Shown piece by piece: positions 11,668 to 22,393 of a stretch of 64,000 bases of DNA. This DNA is from Zygnema circumcarinatum. Lineage: Eukaryota; Streptophyta; Zygnematophyceae; Zygnematales; Zygnemataceae. The number at the start of each line of letters is the position of its first letter. Position 1 is the stretch's first letter. The notes beneath the pieces were generated by a model. It was not told the origin of the DNA. It made no database searches and worked only from the letters and a program-made list of their open reading frames with translations. The DNA lies in the NCBI GenBank assembly GCA_037447605.1, contig CM074815.1, forward strand, positions 1,959,068 to 2,023,067, written 5' to 3'. The position numbers and the translations under genes were made by a program.

Positions 11668-14414
11668 TCATATATCGACAGGAATGACAAGGCCATCATA
11701 AGAAAGCTCCACTGGTATACCCTCCCTGCATGGAGGAGGAACAAAAGACGAAAACAAAAATTGCTGGACCCCCTTTCAGAAGCGGTATGAAACAACATGC
11801 CTCAATGAGCTACAAACAAGGATGCTGGCTGATTGATCTTGTGCACGCATCATAACAGTATGAATGGGAGTGCTAAGGATGGTGAAACCAAGTAATGTAA
11901 ACAACAGAAGGAAGGGAAGGGGTCATTCAAAATACCTTAAACTCCATTCCGCAAGCTCCTGATTGTCACGTGAATGGTCGAACTCGTGGGTCATGCCGAT
12001 CAAGAATGCCCGCTTTGGTCGTAGTTTTTGGATAATGTCAAGACTCTGCTTCGAATGCAGATGTCAGTGAAGGGTATCCTAAAAGGCAATGAAAAAGAAA
12101 ACGGGGGGAAAGGGAAAAAAGTGGGGGCAGCAGGCACTATATCAACAGGAGTGGGGGGACACCTCTGGAAACGAGACATGCGTGTTGTGCTTCGACACCT
12201 GCAAACAAGAGAAGGAGAACAGAGCCAATTCAAGATGCAGTTACAAGGAGACACAAGAGGGCGCAATCTGGCAAGCGTAATGCTAACAGCAATGATGAAT
12301 TTCCCGTTGATTCTATACGCTTGAGCTTCACCCACCTTGTATAGTGAGTCCAGTATAAGCAGATCCAATGCAGGTGAAGAGTCCCCTTCTGGACGCAGCA
12401 CTGCCCTCCTTGCGCCCGCCAAGGATAACGCTCTTGCTTCAACTTGGAGAATCGACCCTACTGTCTGCCTGGAAGTGCGTCAAGAAAGCAGCAAAAACAT
12501 ACAAAGGTGGTTCGCACTCAGGAGGGGGGGAGCTACACACTCCGTTCAATCTCCGCAGGAATTCGGGACACGTCAGATATGTATGCCACTCGCTGTTTTG
12601 CACCGAACAAAAAGCCGAGGCAGATGTAATCCTCTCCATGCTTGACCTGCCATTCCAGTACAGCTCAGTTAAGCACAATCAGCAATGCACTGCCGAGACA
12701 AGCTGCTTGTTTAGCCGCTTTAGAAGCTCATACCTCTTTTCTCGAGATAAAAGAAAAGCAAGAAACGAGGTTCATCGGAGACGCAGCATGTTAGCTAAGG
12801 AAACGAGGGTCCGGATCAAAAGCATGGGTAACAATAAATACAAATACAAGGCATGCGATCAGGAAGATGCTTGAGCAAATGTGTGGACGGCCGTTTTGAA
12901 GGGAAGGAATCGAAACTTTACCGGCAGGGGGGTGATTTTCAAGCCGCAAACCTCGAAGGAGATCTCTGCATCCTCTTTGATGACATTCCAGTCTAATTGC
13001 GTCACTCGGCGTACTACCTCTGTATCTGAAGGCGGGGCGTTCGTACGTTTGCGCTGAACAAGGTACGGAAACTTAGTTTCAATGCTGCTCCCAAAAGCTT
13101 GAAAATGATATAGATTGAGATTTACTGCGGACGTAAACTTCTTCAATCAAGGAACTCGCCTCATCCAAGAGTCAATCTAAGGAAGAATCCCAGGTCACAT
13201 AGGCACAAAGTCCACAGCTAAGCAAACGGACTCTCAATTTCACCTAATTTCATGATTCTTTCGCCTCCAAATGGCATGCAATGAAGTAACGTTACTTAGC
13301 ATGAAAGGCATTTCAAGCCATGATCGATGGCTGAAATGCGAATGGCTACCATAGGGGAAGGTCCATGATCATCAGAATAAAGAGTCGCATCAGAGGCTGT
13401 GAGGTTGCCTAGGTGGGTGCACCAAGAAATATACCTGGCCAGGCTATGCTCGGTGAGGTATACAGGCAGGGGAGGGATCCGATTGAGCGGATCAAAGGGC
13501 TGGATTCCTCTGATATCATCCAGCCCTAAGATTGCGTCCGCATGTTCATGAGTGAGGATGAGCTGCCAAGAAAACCGGCCTTGGAAGTCACCAAAGGGAT
13601 CAAGAAGTTGCTAAATTTGGGTCTTCGAGGATTTGCATAAGGTAGCGAAGAGGAGAATAGTTTGGAGGGATTTTGTTCAATGGACATCTTGAAATTTAAA
13701 AAAAAAGTTGAGTCTACCGATACTTGCTCCTGTACTTTGGTTAGTAAAGTGATTTGTCTACATGTAACATTGAGGACGGTCGAGGACTGCCGAAACCTCC
13801 GCAATGTACATGCAAGTAGTGCATGGACATGCGTGTAGGAATGTGTATGCATGTGATGCATGTAATAAGCATATGCATGTGCATCAGTATGACATGGCAA
13901 CAAACTTACAGCGTCAATACGAGGGATTCCGCGCCGCACAAACCACCGCAAGACCTGCTCGCGGAAGCATTTCCCGGCATCGAACTGCAAGAACTTGAAG
14001 TCACCGCTCGGCTGCCGATACTTGATCACCATAGAAGGGTTGCACCTTTACACCGCACACATGGCATGGATCCATCCAAACTTTAATTTCTAAATCTGCA
14101 ACAAAAGTACGCTCTGACATTTATCTATTGTACGAAGTGAATGCGCTGCAGCCGAAAAGAGCGAGGCCAGGAGAGGCAGATAAAATCTGGGCATACCTGT
14201 AATCAGGATTCTGTTCAGGAGGGGAAGCGAGCGCCTTGTGGCAGACGGAGCAGGGAGGAGTCGTAGGGAGCAGAACGCAGTGAGGCGTGGGCACGCCTGT
14301 GGACGAGCCCGAGCCGATAATGACAAGCTCGGAGAGAAGCCCACGCCGCTCCGCCTCCATCTTCGTCTCTTTCTCGTCCGCCTCCGCCACCTCCGCCTCC
14401 GCCATGGCTGCCAT
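11668..14414 (-). CDS. Metallo-beta-lactamase-fold hydrolase (PhnP/YCF-type plant hydrolase)
   Basis: Nine exons on the minus strand (14414-14197, 14045-13910, 13562-13435, 13087-12922, 12646-12537, 12468-12336, 12198-12163, 12048-11936, 11725-11668) join in phase to 365 residues. The sequence opens with a charged leader, then IGSGSSTGVP, the beta-strand and glycine turn typical of this fold. Metal-ligand motifs follow: THEHADA (residues 122-128, where this subfamily has Ala for the last His of HxHxDH), KHGEDY, YISDVSR and the C-terminal GMTHEFDH. Residues of the lipoate-ligase-like or cyclic-phosphate PhnP relatives are comparable, but the true substrate in plants is unknown. The acceptor of exon 8 could also be three bases further in. 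Its start lies 262 bp from that of the divergent ion-channel gene. ATG at 14405 is an alternative start. Confidence 0.88.
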
Positions 14415-14676
14415 GCGGGAAGAGCGAGGGAGGGGGAGACACGTGGGCCTTGTACGGCATTTAAGCATTGCACTCGTGCAGGAGGCCGACAGCCAATGGC
14501 GACGCGCCACGTATGTATGTCTATGTGCATGGCTGAATGGATGCGGCATGGGTCTCATGCATGGCCATGCATGCCATCACATGGCCATGAGCGTGGGTCA
14601 CATGCATGGCCATGTGCGAGCTGGGAGAAAAGGTTCGCCCTTGACTTTTCTTTCTCCGGCAGGAGCAGAGCGCTGG
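14415..14676. promoter_or_regulatory. Compact bidirectional promoter with CATG/RY cluster
   Basis: Only 262 bp separate the start codons of genes 3 (minus) and 4 (plus). Between about 14528 and 14617 there are eleven CATG tetramers, several as CATGCATGG, plus CCATGG-like palindromes. CATGCA is the RY element bound by plant B3-domain factors such as ABI3/FUS3. A CACGTGG core lies at about 14440. No TATA box stands out. Regulatory meaning is inference. Confidence 0.5.
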
Positions 14677-17600
14677 ATGAGGGCGGCAGCCATGGCTGCC
14701 GGTCTGCTTCAGATGATTCTGTATATTGTGCTCCTACTGCTGCTGCTGAATGCAGGAAATGCGCAGCAGGAGCAGCCCTTCAGGGGGCTGGGAAGCACTC
14801 CGCCCAGCGACCCGACAGATGTCTACATTTCCGCTACGTTGGATCGTCTCCTCAGTGTTGACGGTTAGTGGTGGATGTGATGTGAATAGGAAGGAATTTG
14901 GAGAGAAAAATATCGGCAGTGGGACGATGGGAGGGAGAGAGGGGAAGGGAGCAGAGTGAGAAACGGACAGGAAAGCAGGAAGAGGGACAGCTTGAGAGAG
15001 GGCGAAGCGAGGAGAGGGTACAAGTGGTGTGGATAAATGGGATGAAAGTGATACATACGGAGATATTTTTTGCAAGCAAGAATTGGTGATGGGATTTGGT
15101 ACTCGGTTCCGTCTACGAGTTTAGGGATCACTGGGAAGCCCCTGAAGAAATTCACTGTAAAGTTTCATAGCGACGAAGGCTAATCTGAGGGACAATTTGA
15201 AAGGATATGGTTGTTAGAGTTGCTGAAAATTGACAGATATATCGCCTCTTTTCCGTGGTTGTGTAACAGACAGGGGTTACCGCTTCACGGCGATCCTATT
15301 CATTATCATCAGCTGGACAGATCCACGAAGTAGGCACGCTTCATCTCTATCGCGTACTAGCTGCATTAGGGGATGTGCAAATGAATTTGTAGAGATGCAT
15401 ATCGACATGTGTAATGCATTCTTTTGGCCGCATTAAACTCCTTAATGTTCTATACAACAGTATGGCAACACCACCTTAATTGTCGCATGAACTGCAGTTG
15501 TTCTCACTCACTGGAGATCTGAACGATTTAAGATGAGATTGATTGATTTCAAGTTCAAAACGATAGGGATGAAACTAGCTCTGCTTTTAATGGCTTTGGT
15601 AACACTGCTACTCGACCTTTATTTGCAGCCTATTCATCCATGCTGGCCAGTTTGAACAGCACTTGCAAGAATTATTGCAGCACTACAATACCGTCGTCTA
15701 ACTCCTGTTGTGACAATATCTGGAAGCCTGCAATTTACTTGAACAATGCCATTCTATTTTCAGAAGAACGCATCCTATATGGTAAAGTGCCTAGCTCCTT
15801 GGCTACATTGGGATGGGAGGAAAGCAAGTAGAAGGAGAGCAGAGAAAGAACGAGCAGGAGCGAGAGAGTGTGGGAACGTGAGGATCCATCTGCATTTCAT
15901 GATTTTTACGTAGCCTTGGCAAAGACAGAACGAGGCTAATAAGTTTTTGCAGGTTTCTAAAACAGCAGCATTTCTAAAACAGCAGTTTTTCAACTAAAAA
16001 GGACACGGCTGGTTCTCTGCGTTGCTTCTATTGTACCATTTCGACCTTCATTGACTTGATGATTGCATTCAGAATGGCATGATATGTCTGAGGCTACATC
16101 CCAGTTTCTATGTAACTGTATTGGCTACAGAGGAGCTTCAAATCGGAGGCCGAAATAACTCAGGGGTGCAGTGGGTTCAACGTCTGCTAGGTGGTCACCT
16201 TTCTGCCCTTGCAAATAAGGAGAAGAGGAAAAGTTGATTTTTTTTTGAAATGTTGACGCAGAGAGGGAAGGGGCCAGGGGAGGGGAGAGGAGTGAGAGAG
16301 AGAAATGGAGAGCGAGAGAAAAAGGGGGTAGAGTGACTGATGTGAGGTTTCGAACAGGGAAGGTTGTTCGCAGGCACATATTCGTCTGCAATGAATTTCA
16401 AGAGCTTCCCATTTGACTCGCAGGTGCCATGTTCGTCCCACCAACTTTGTCGACAGACCTTTTGGGTTCATTCATGGTCACACTTAAAACATAAATGGGG
16501 ATGAATATGAGTCATCCTTCTAATGTGTGCTAAGAGGATTTAAAGTTGGTTTGAAAATATTGTAGAGAAATTACCTATCCTCTTGTTTGATGTCCAAGTG
16601 CTTCATTTTCCAGGAAAGAGCAATGTCTAAAACCATATAGATAGTAACTTTTCGTGTTCCCTTCCAACCTGGCTATTCAACGCACGGGGGCTCAAAGTCC
16701 TGCATAGTTTATGGTGTGGTCTTAGCAGGCGGCCATAAGTTAAGTCCCACCTGTTCCTCTGTCGAGTGTGCAGGAATTGACTATAGAGATGGAGGCAAAG
16801 GATAGCAGAGTCCGCCTGCATAGCAGCTCTGTGGGCCTAAGCACAGGCATCTTCAAACTTCTCGGACAAGGAGATGACGTGTCAGGATGGCGCGTAGCCT
16901 CCATGTCTATTAGTGTCCGTAATGGGTCAGTTTCAGCTAGCAAAGATGAGGTGGTGCAGCTGAGCAGTAGTGAGTTCATGCCCCCCCTGCCCCCCCATGC
17001 ATGCATGGCACTTCTTTCATGGTCCTCTATGCATGCCCCATATGCATGATGTTCCCTCATCGCATGCCTTTCATGCTTGATTCTGCATGCAAGGTTTCTT
17101 CAGTACAGACAGAGTATGCATGTTCCTTTCTACTGGAGAGAGAAGGTATTCCTTTAACCGATGGCATTGGATGTGCAGACGACCCCCTGCCCTACTGCCT
17201 TCTGAACCCTAATTGCTCCTCGGCAACAGAAACCTCGGTTGCAGACATTGTGCTGCTAGTCAAACGGCTTAATAACTTCTTTGTGATCAATGTACGGTCT
17301 TTGACCCTCCACCTTCTGAAGCTGTAATGGAGATGCAGCACTCATCTTGCAATCTTTGAAGTGACTTTGAGAGCCGGAGGGAGGTAGAACTGAAGAGCGA
17401 AAAGTGTGTTGGCTGTGATGTGTATATAGCAGCGCCCTGTTTTTCTGGAGTTGCTGTATCTCTAGAGTCTCCTTTCCCTGTTATAATGGCATGGAAATGG
17501 CTGATTTCTCTCTCTCTCTCTCTCTCGCTCTCTCTCCACTTCTCTCGCCGTTTCCAGATGGTGATCCCTATCGCCTTCACCGTTGCCCTCTCGTGGTCAG

Positions 17601-19090
17601 TGTTTCTTATTGATCCTCAAAAAGTCGGCACCCGGGTCACAATCACCCTCTCCCTCTTCTTTGCACTTGTCTCCCTCACTTTCGTCATCAACCAGCAGGT
17701 TTACTTCCCACTCCTCAACTCAGCAAACAGCAAAAAGTCGATTCATTCCTCCGCTCTTCCACTTTCCTTCACCTCCCTTTGCTTTCTGCTTACTAGCTTT
17801 GCTTGTAGTCATTCGGCAAAGTCCGTCCTTATTTCGAAAAGGTGCTATCCGAGCTACTTGTGTTTTTTTCTTTTTTTCTTTTCTCATATATCTGAACTGC
17901 TGCATGGGTCAGCTTCCTTCATCCTCCTACCTCACCTGCATCCATTGGGTGCTTAGTCTCTCATACGTGGAGATTGCAGCCGCCGATATTGAGACTCTCT
18001 TTGTACATTACTCCCTCCGTCAAGTAAGAAAATCTGACGCATTTTGGCCTATTCGTGTTGACGGTTCATATAAGACAACTTCCTGCAGCTAATTGTAGAC
18101 ATACTTCGAAGTTCAGAATGGATCAGCTATGTAAAGCACAAGTGTGTATTCTCCCGTTATGTTGTAGTAAACAGAACGGTTTGACCTCTGCAGGACTCCA
18201 TGGAGCGTAGAAGAGAGTGGAAAAAGAGGCAGGCTGACTTTAGGCCCCGCTCTGTCTATGGAAGATTGACTCCTTGGGGACTTGCTCTTTCCGTTCACTC
18301 AAGTGGCCCCTCCACAGAGGAGCTGCTAACTGAGCCGAATTGGAGAAATAGAAGAGGGAGTGGGAGTGGGAGAGGAGGGACTTCAGACTCCCCTGCCCCT
18401 AAAGAGGAGGTTGAGCCTCTGTTGCAGAGTCAAGGGTCCATTAGTCCGACTTGGAGGGGCAGTTCACGGTTGGGAGGAGGGTCTGGTAGTCAAAGGTTGG
18501 CAGAGAGGGGGCGTCTCTCTATAGGGAGGACGGAGAGGGAAGGTGCGAGTGGCAGGAGGCTCAGCAGCAGTGGGGGGGAGACAAGTAGTGAAAGGACGGA
18601 GGAAGGCAGTAGTAGTCTGGGGAGGAGGGAGAGCGATGATAAGGAGCGGCTTCAAAAGTTGATGGGGAAGTTGGAGGAAACCTTGCCAAGTAAAGAGGTG
18701 GTTCTGAGAACCGTCCTGGAGGGTTCCAGTTGGAGGGGAGAAGAAGGGCAGAGAATCTTTTCACGAAAGCATTTCAACAGCCTAAAGGTGAGAAGTTTCT
18801 CCTTTTTGAGAACCTTCGTTCGTTCTTATCAGTACCTCTCGTTAGGGACAGGCATGTAATTTTTGTGTTTGTGAGAGTGTTTTTTGCAGGCCATACACAA
18901 AAAGCTGCCGAGGAAAACGATCTTCCGAAGGCTAAGCTCGGCTCGACGGAAGATTCAAGAGCAGGAGAGTGTGGAGGAAGTCTCTGAGGGCGTGCTGGTG
19001 ATAGACCAGCAGTGCCTTGTGGCCTTCCCAATATTCTATGTAGTATCTGTCCTTTTGATCCTTGGAAACTTTGTGGGTCGGCCGGCTTAG
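14677..19090 (+). CDS. Pentameric ligand-gated ion channel (Cys-loop/Pro-loop receptor superfamily)
   Basis: Eleven exons (14677-14863, 15270-15329, 15629-15781, 16131-16190, 16374-16423, 16774-16969, 17179-17291, 17558-17698, 17913-18023, 18194-18787, 18890-19090) join in phase to 621 residues. Landmarks in order: signal peptide (about 1-30); beta-strand block YRFTAILFIIISWTDPR (66-82); loop-A WKPAIYLNN (114-122); GVQWVQRLLGTY; MNFKSFPFDSQ (FPFDSQ 165-170), the superfamily signature; GWRV (208-211); pre-M1 LLVKRLNNFFVIN; M1 with IP and LSW (275-291); M2 beginning GTRVTITLSLFFALVSL (297-313); M3 after LPSSSY; an Arg/Ser/Gly-rich intracellular loop of about 230 residues; M4 with FPIFYVV (601-607). 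The cysteines flanking FPFD in animal receptors are absent. Family members are pentameric plasma-membrane channels opened by small ligands or protons; the ligand here is unknown. ATG at 14692 has the better start context and is an alternative. Confidence 0.93.
16990..17120 (+). repeat. CATG/CATGCATG-rich patch in an intron of the channel gene
   Basis: The patch holds about a dozen CATG tetramers, several within GCATGC or ATGCAT contexts. It resembles the promoter patch at 14528-14617 and a weaker one at 13804-13890. It lies inside the intron after exon 6 of the ion-channel gene. It could be simple low-complexity sequence or RY-type regulatory DNA. Confidence 0.6.
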
Positions 19091-19926
19091 GCTGTTAACT
19101 GAGTGCTCCCTTTATGTAGGGAAATGGGCCCTCAATGTTGTTCCAAAAGTGTATATAATATTCACCCCATGAAATATAATCTGTGTTCAAAAAGTCGCTT
19201 CACCAAACAGTGGACAGTTAATTTGGTGTTGTAAATGCAAGCGTTATGTTCTGGAGGATGTATGGTAAGCCCTATGGCCTATGGGGCTTTGGCTTACCCT
19301 AGCGATGGCCATGCTCAATGTGAAACAATGCCCATGGGCTCCATGGCCCATGGGCCATGGCTGGACAGCATTCATAAGTTTATGATGTCGGCCTGACTGG
19401 AAATTTCCATAGAACACGCAACCCACGAGCGAGTTTCGCAACCTTGGAATGTTCTTTGTCAGTTTTTGATTTTGTTCCGTAAGGAAGTTCAACTAGAACG
19501 TGGAACCATAGAACGGCCGTTAAACGGCTGCACACGTGGCGCAAAAGGTGAATGCTCGGAAGGATTCGCCGTACGAATCCGCATCCACTTTGTTGACTTT
19601 GGTTTGATCAAAAAAATGGGTTGATCTGGCGGTTGAGAAGTGGATCCAGAGATCCATGATCGTACTTGTACCGGTCTGTTTCTGAATTTGGTGGAATCAA
19701 TCCGATCTTCTTTTCAGTCAAATAGGTTGTGGGGCCTTTACTTTGGCCAATGATGAGTCGACACGTGTATAGATGGTACACGTGGTATGTTAACATTGGA
19801 TCGTACGTTTTTGGTGTTGGCGAGTAGAGGTCCGGAACGGGCTTTAACTCAACTGAACCGAAAGGATGCCGTACAATTTTGTACTGTACATGAACGTACG
19901 GACGTGCAAGTACAGCTTGTGGCAGG
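19091..19926. other. Downstream region of the channel gene
   Basis: This contains the 3' end of gene 4 and unassigned DNA. Near 19325-19365 there is a run of overlapping CCCATGGG/CCATGG palindromes. Near 19796-19920 several GTAC motifs occur. No coding signal is seen. Confidence 0.4.
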
Positions 19927-21790
19927 GAAAAAAAGGGTAGTGTTATTTCCACCCCTTTTTTTGGATCCAAACACCCCTTCCCGGCCGGGCAGATTTCAAA
20001 ATGGATTAAAAACAGAAAATGCTTTTTTCACACCTTTTTGGAATCGATACCCACCTTCTTCCGTCGGCTGATTTTATTTTTGCTAACCAAGGAAAATGAT
20101 ACCCCGTCACTGCATTTTGAATACTGTATCCGCCTCCCTGAATTTTTTTTTTGAGGGAAAGAAATATCTGCCTGCCCGAATCTGCTCGGAGCGGACGATC
20201 CGTCCGCCACGAGATCGTTCGCGGGTGTCCGTCCTTTACAAGTGTGTGTCAATCGCAGCTGTCGATTCCCTCGCAGATCACACCACTGCAGATCACCGTT
20301 CGATCTGCAGCCGGGCTCGATCTTAGCGAATGGAAAGCGCCCACGAGTCCCGTCAAAGCCAAATCGCAAATGCGAGTGCGCGCGTCCTTCGGCCCGAGAT
20401 CTCGTCATTGTTAGATCCCATCCAATCAACACCTGCCACGTGTTACATTTTAGACGTGGAAAATTTTGATTGGTCTAAGATCTCAATGTACGAAATTTTG
20501 GGTTCCTCAAGTTGTGACCTTACGATATTTGTACGGACAAACTTTTGAGAGGACTTTGGCGGGATACGTGGGCACGTGCCATGTGCTGTGACCGAGCCCG
20601 GCTGCCGATCAAATAGTGATCTGCCGTGTTGCGATCTGCGAGGGAATCGACGGCTGCGATTGACCGCAAGCGTGAAAAAAAATTCAGGTAGGCGGGATAT
20701 TCAAATGGGGCGACGGGTTATCATTGGGTAGTGATATTTCCACCCCTTTTTTGGATCCAAACACCCCTTCCCGGCCGGGCAGATTTCAAAAGGGATTAAA
20801 AACGGAAAATGCTATTTTCACACCTTTTTGGAATCGATACCCACCTTCTTCCGTCGGCTGATTTAAACTTTGCTAACCAAGGAAAATGATACCCCGTCAC
20901 CGCATTTTGAATACTGTATCCCGCCTCCCTGAATTTTTTTTTTGAGGGAAAGAAATATCTGCCTGCCCGAATCCGCTCGGAGCGGAAGATCCGTCCGCCA
21001 CGAGATCGTTCGCGGGTGTCCGTCCTTCACACGTGCGTGTCAATCGCATCTGTCGATTTCCCTCGCAGATCGCACCACTGCAGGTCACCGTTCGATCTGC
21101 TGCCGGGCTCGATCTTATCGAATGGAAACCGCCCACGAGTCCCGCCAAAGCCGGATCGCACGCGCGAGTGCGCTGCCACGTGTTAAATTTTTGACGTGAA
21201 AAACTTTGATTGGTCCAAGCTCTCAATGTACGAAATATTGGGTTCCTCAAAGTTGCGACCGTACGACACTTGTACGGACAACTTTTTGAGACGACTTTGG
21301 CGGGATACGTGGGCACCTGCCATTCGCTGTGACCGAGCCCTCCTGCAGAGCAAATAGTGATCTGCCATGTTGCGATCTGCGAGGGAATCGACGGCTGCGA
21401 TTGGCCGCACGCGTGAAAAAAAATTCACGTAGGCGGGATATTCAAAATGGGGTGACGGGTTATTTCCTTGTTTCGCAAAAATAAAATCTGCCGATGGAGG
21501 GTGGGTATCGATTCCAAAAAGGTGTGAAAAAAGCATTTTCCGTTTTTAATCCTTTTTGAAATCTGCCCGGCCGGGAAGGGGTGTTTGGATCCAAAAAAGG
21601 GGTGGAAATATCACTACCCTTATCATTTTCCTTGTTTCGCAGAAATAAAATCTGCCGATGGAGGGTGGTATCGATTCCAAAAAGGTTTGTAAAAAGCATT
21701 TTCCGTTTTTAATCCTTTTTGAAATCTGCCCGGCCGGGAAGGGGTGTTTGGATCCAAAAAAGGGGTGGAAATATCACTACCCGAAAAAAA
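19927..21790. mobile_element. Inverted-repeat (MITE/foldback) transposon, outer copy, with 8-bp target duplication
   Basis: The element proper runs 19935-21782. It starts GGGTAGTG and ends with the complement CACTACCC. Both ends carry the same 8-bp flank, GAAAAAAA (19927-19934 and 21783-21790). Its long arms include ACACCCCTTCCCGGCCGGG and TGGAATCGATACCCACC, which reappear inverted on the right at 21628-21782. It is interrupted by a second copy of itself; without that insert and one duplicated 8-mer it is about 946 bp. There is no transposase frame. Eight-bp target duplications are typical of hAT-superfamily transposases, so mobilisation by a hAT enzyme elsewhere is a reasonable inference, although the terminus does not match the usual hAT CAGGG-type end. 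Confidence 0.88.
20718..21627. mobile_element. Second copy of the same transposon, nested inside the first, complete
   Basis: The inner element spans 20726-21619 (894 bp). It begins GGGTAGTGATATTTCCACC and ends with the inverted form of that string. It is bounded by the direct 8-bp duplication TTATCATT at 20718-20725 and 21620-21627. Terminal inverted arms are about 200 bp and highly similar. The internal part contains repeated GCAGATCG/CGATCTGC strings. It inserted into the right half of the outer copy, whose arm resumes at 21628. Confidence 0.9.
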
Positions 21791-22393
21791 AAACACATTT
21801 CCTGATTCCTGATTTTTTTTTTGAATTTTCTTTTTCTGCCCGGGCAGACATGGAGTGCAGGGCAGCAAGTGGCAGGGGTAAGGCTCTCCTGTTCTGTGCC
21901 GCTGCCCTCCTGGGAGCAGTAGGTTGGAGAGGGAGAGAGGGAGGGAGGGAGAGAGCGAGAGGGAGAGGGGAAGAGGGAGAAGGGAAGTGAGGAGGAGGGA
22001 GGGGAGGAGGAGGGAGGGGGGGGGGAGAGGTGGGAAGCATTTGGTGGGAAGTGAGGGCAAGGTGGGAGGAGAGGGGGAGCAAGTGGGAGAGTGGAAAGGT
22101 CTGAGGATTGAGCGGTAAGGAAGAGAGATAAGGAGAGAAGGGAGCAATCGAGGAAGGAAGGAGAGTAGAGGAAATGAGGGATCAATGAAGGCTGGGTGGG
22201 TGAGAGAGGGAGTTATTGGAAGTGGATACGGATCAGATCCTTGCTTGCATACATTGATGTCTGTAGGAAACATAGAAACGTCTGCAGTTCGTGGCTGCAG
22301 AGCTTAGGGCTACTGCAGATCGTAAGGTTGTTGTTCTTTTCTTGAGCTTCAAACCTTCCGTTAAATCAATTAGGGTTGTTAGGGTTAAGCCCG
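21791..22393 (+). promoter_or_regulatory. Upstream region and 5' leader of the ARF-GAP gene
   Basis: A poly-purine (GGGAGAGA-like) tract lies at about 21925-22090. A telo-box-like TTAGGGTTGTTAGGGTTAAG at 22369-22388 stands just before the start codon. Telo-boxes are common in plant promoters and leaders of growth-related genes. Nothing else is recognised. Confidence 0.4.

Noticed and set aside
16040-16130. An alternative fourth exon of the channel starting after 16072
   Set aside because: It puts the frame out of phase with exon 3. The acceptor at 16130 joins in phase and gives the expected spacing to FPFDSQ.
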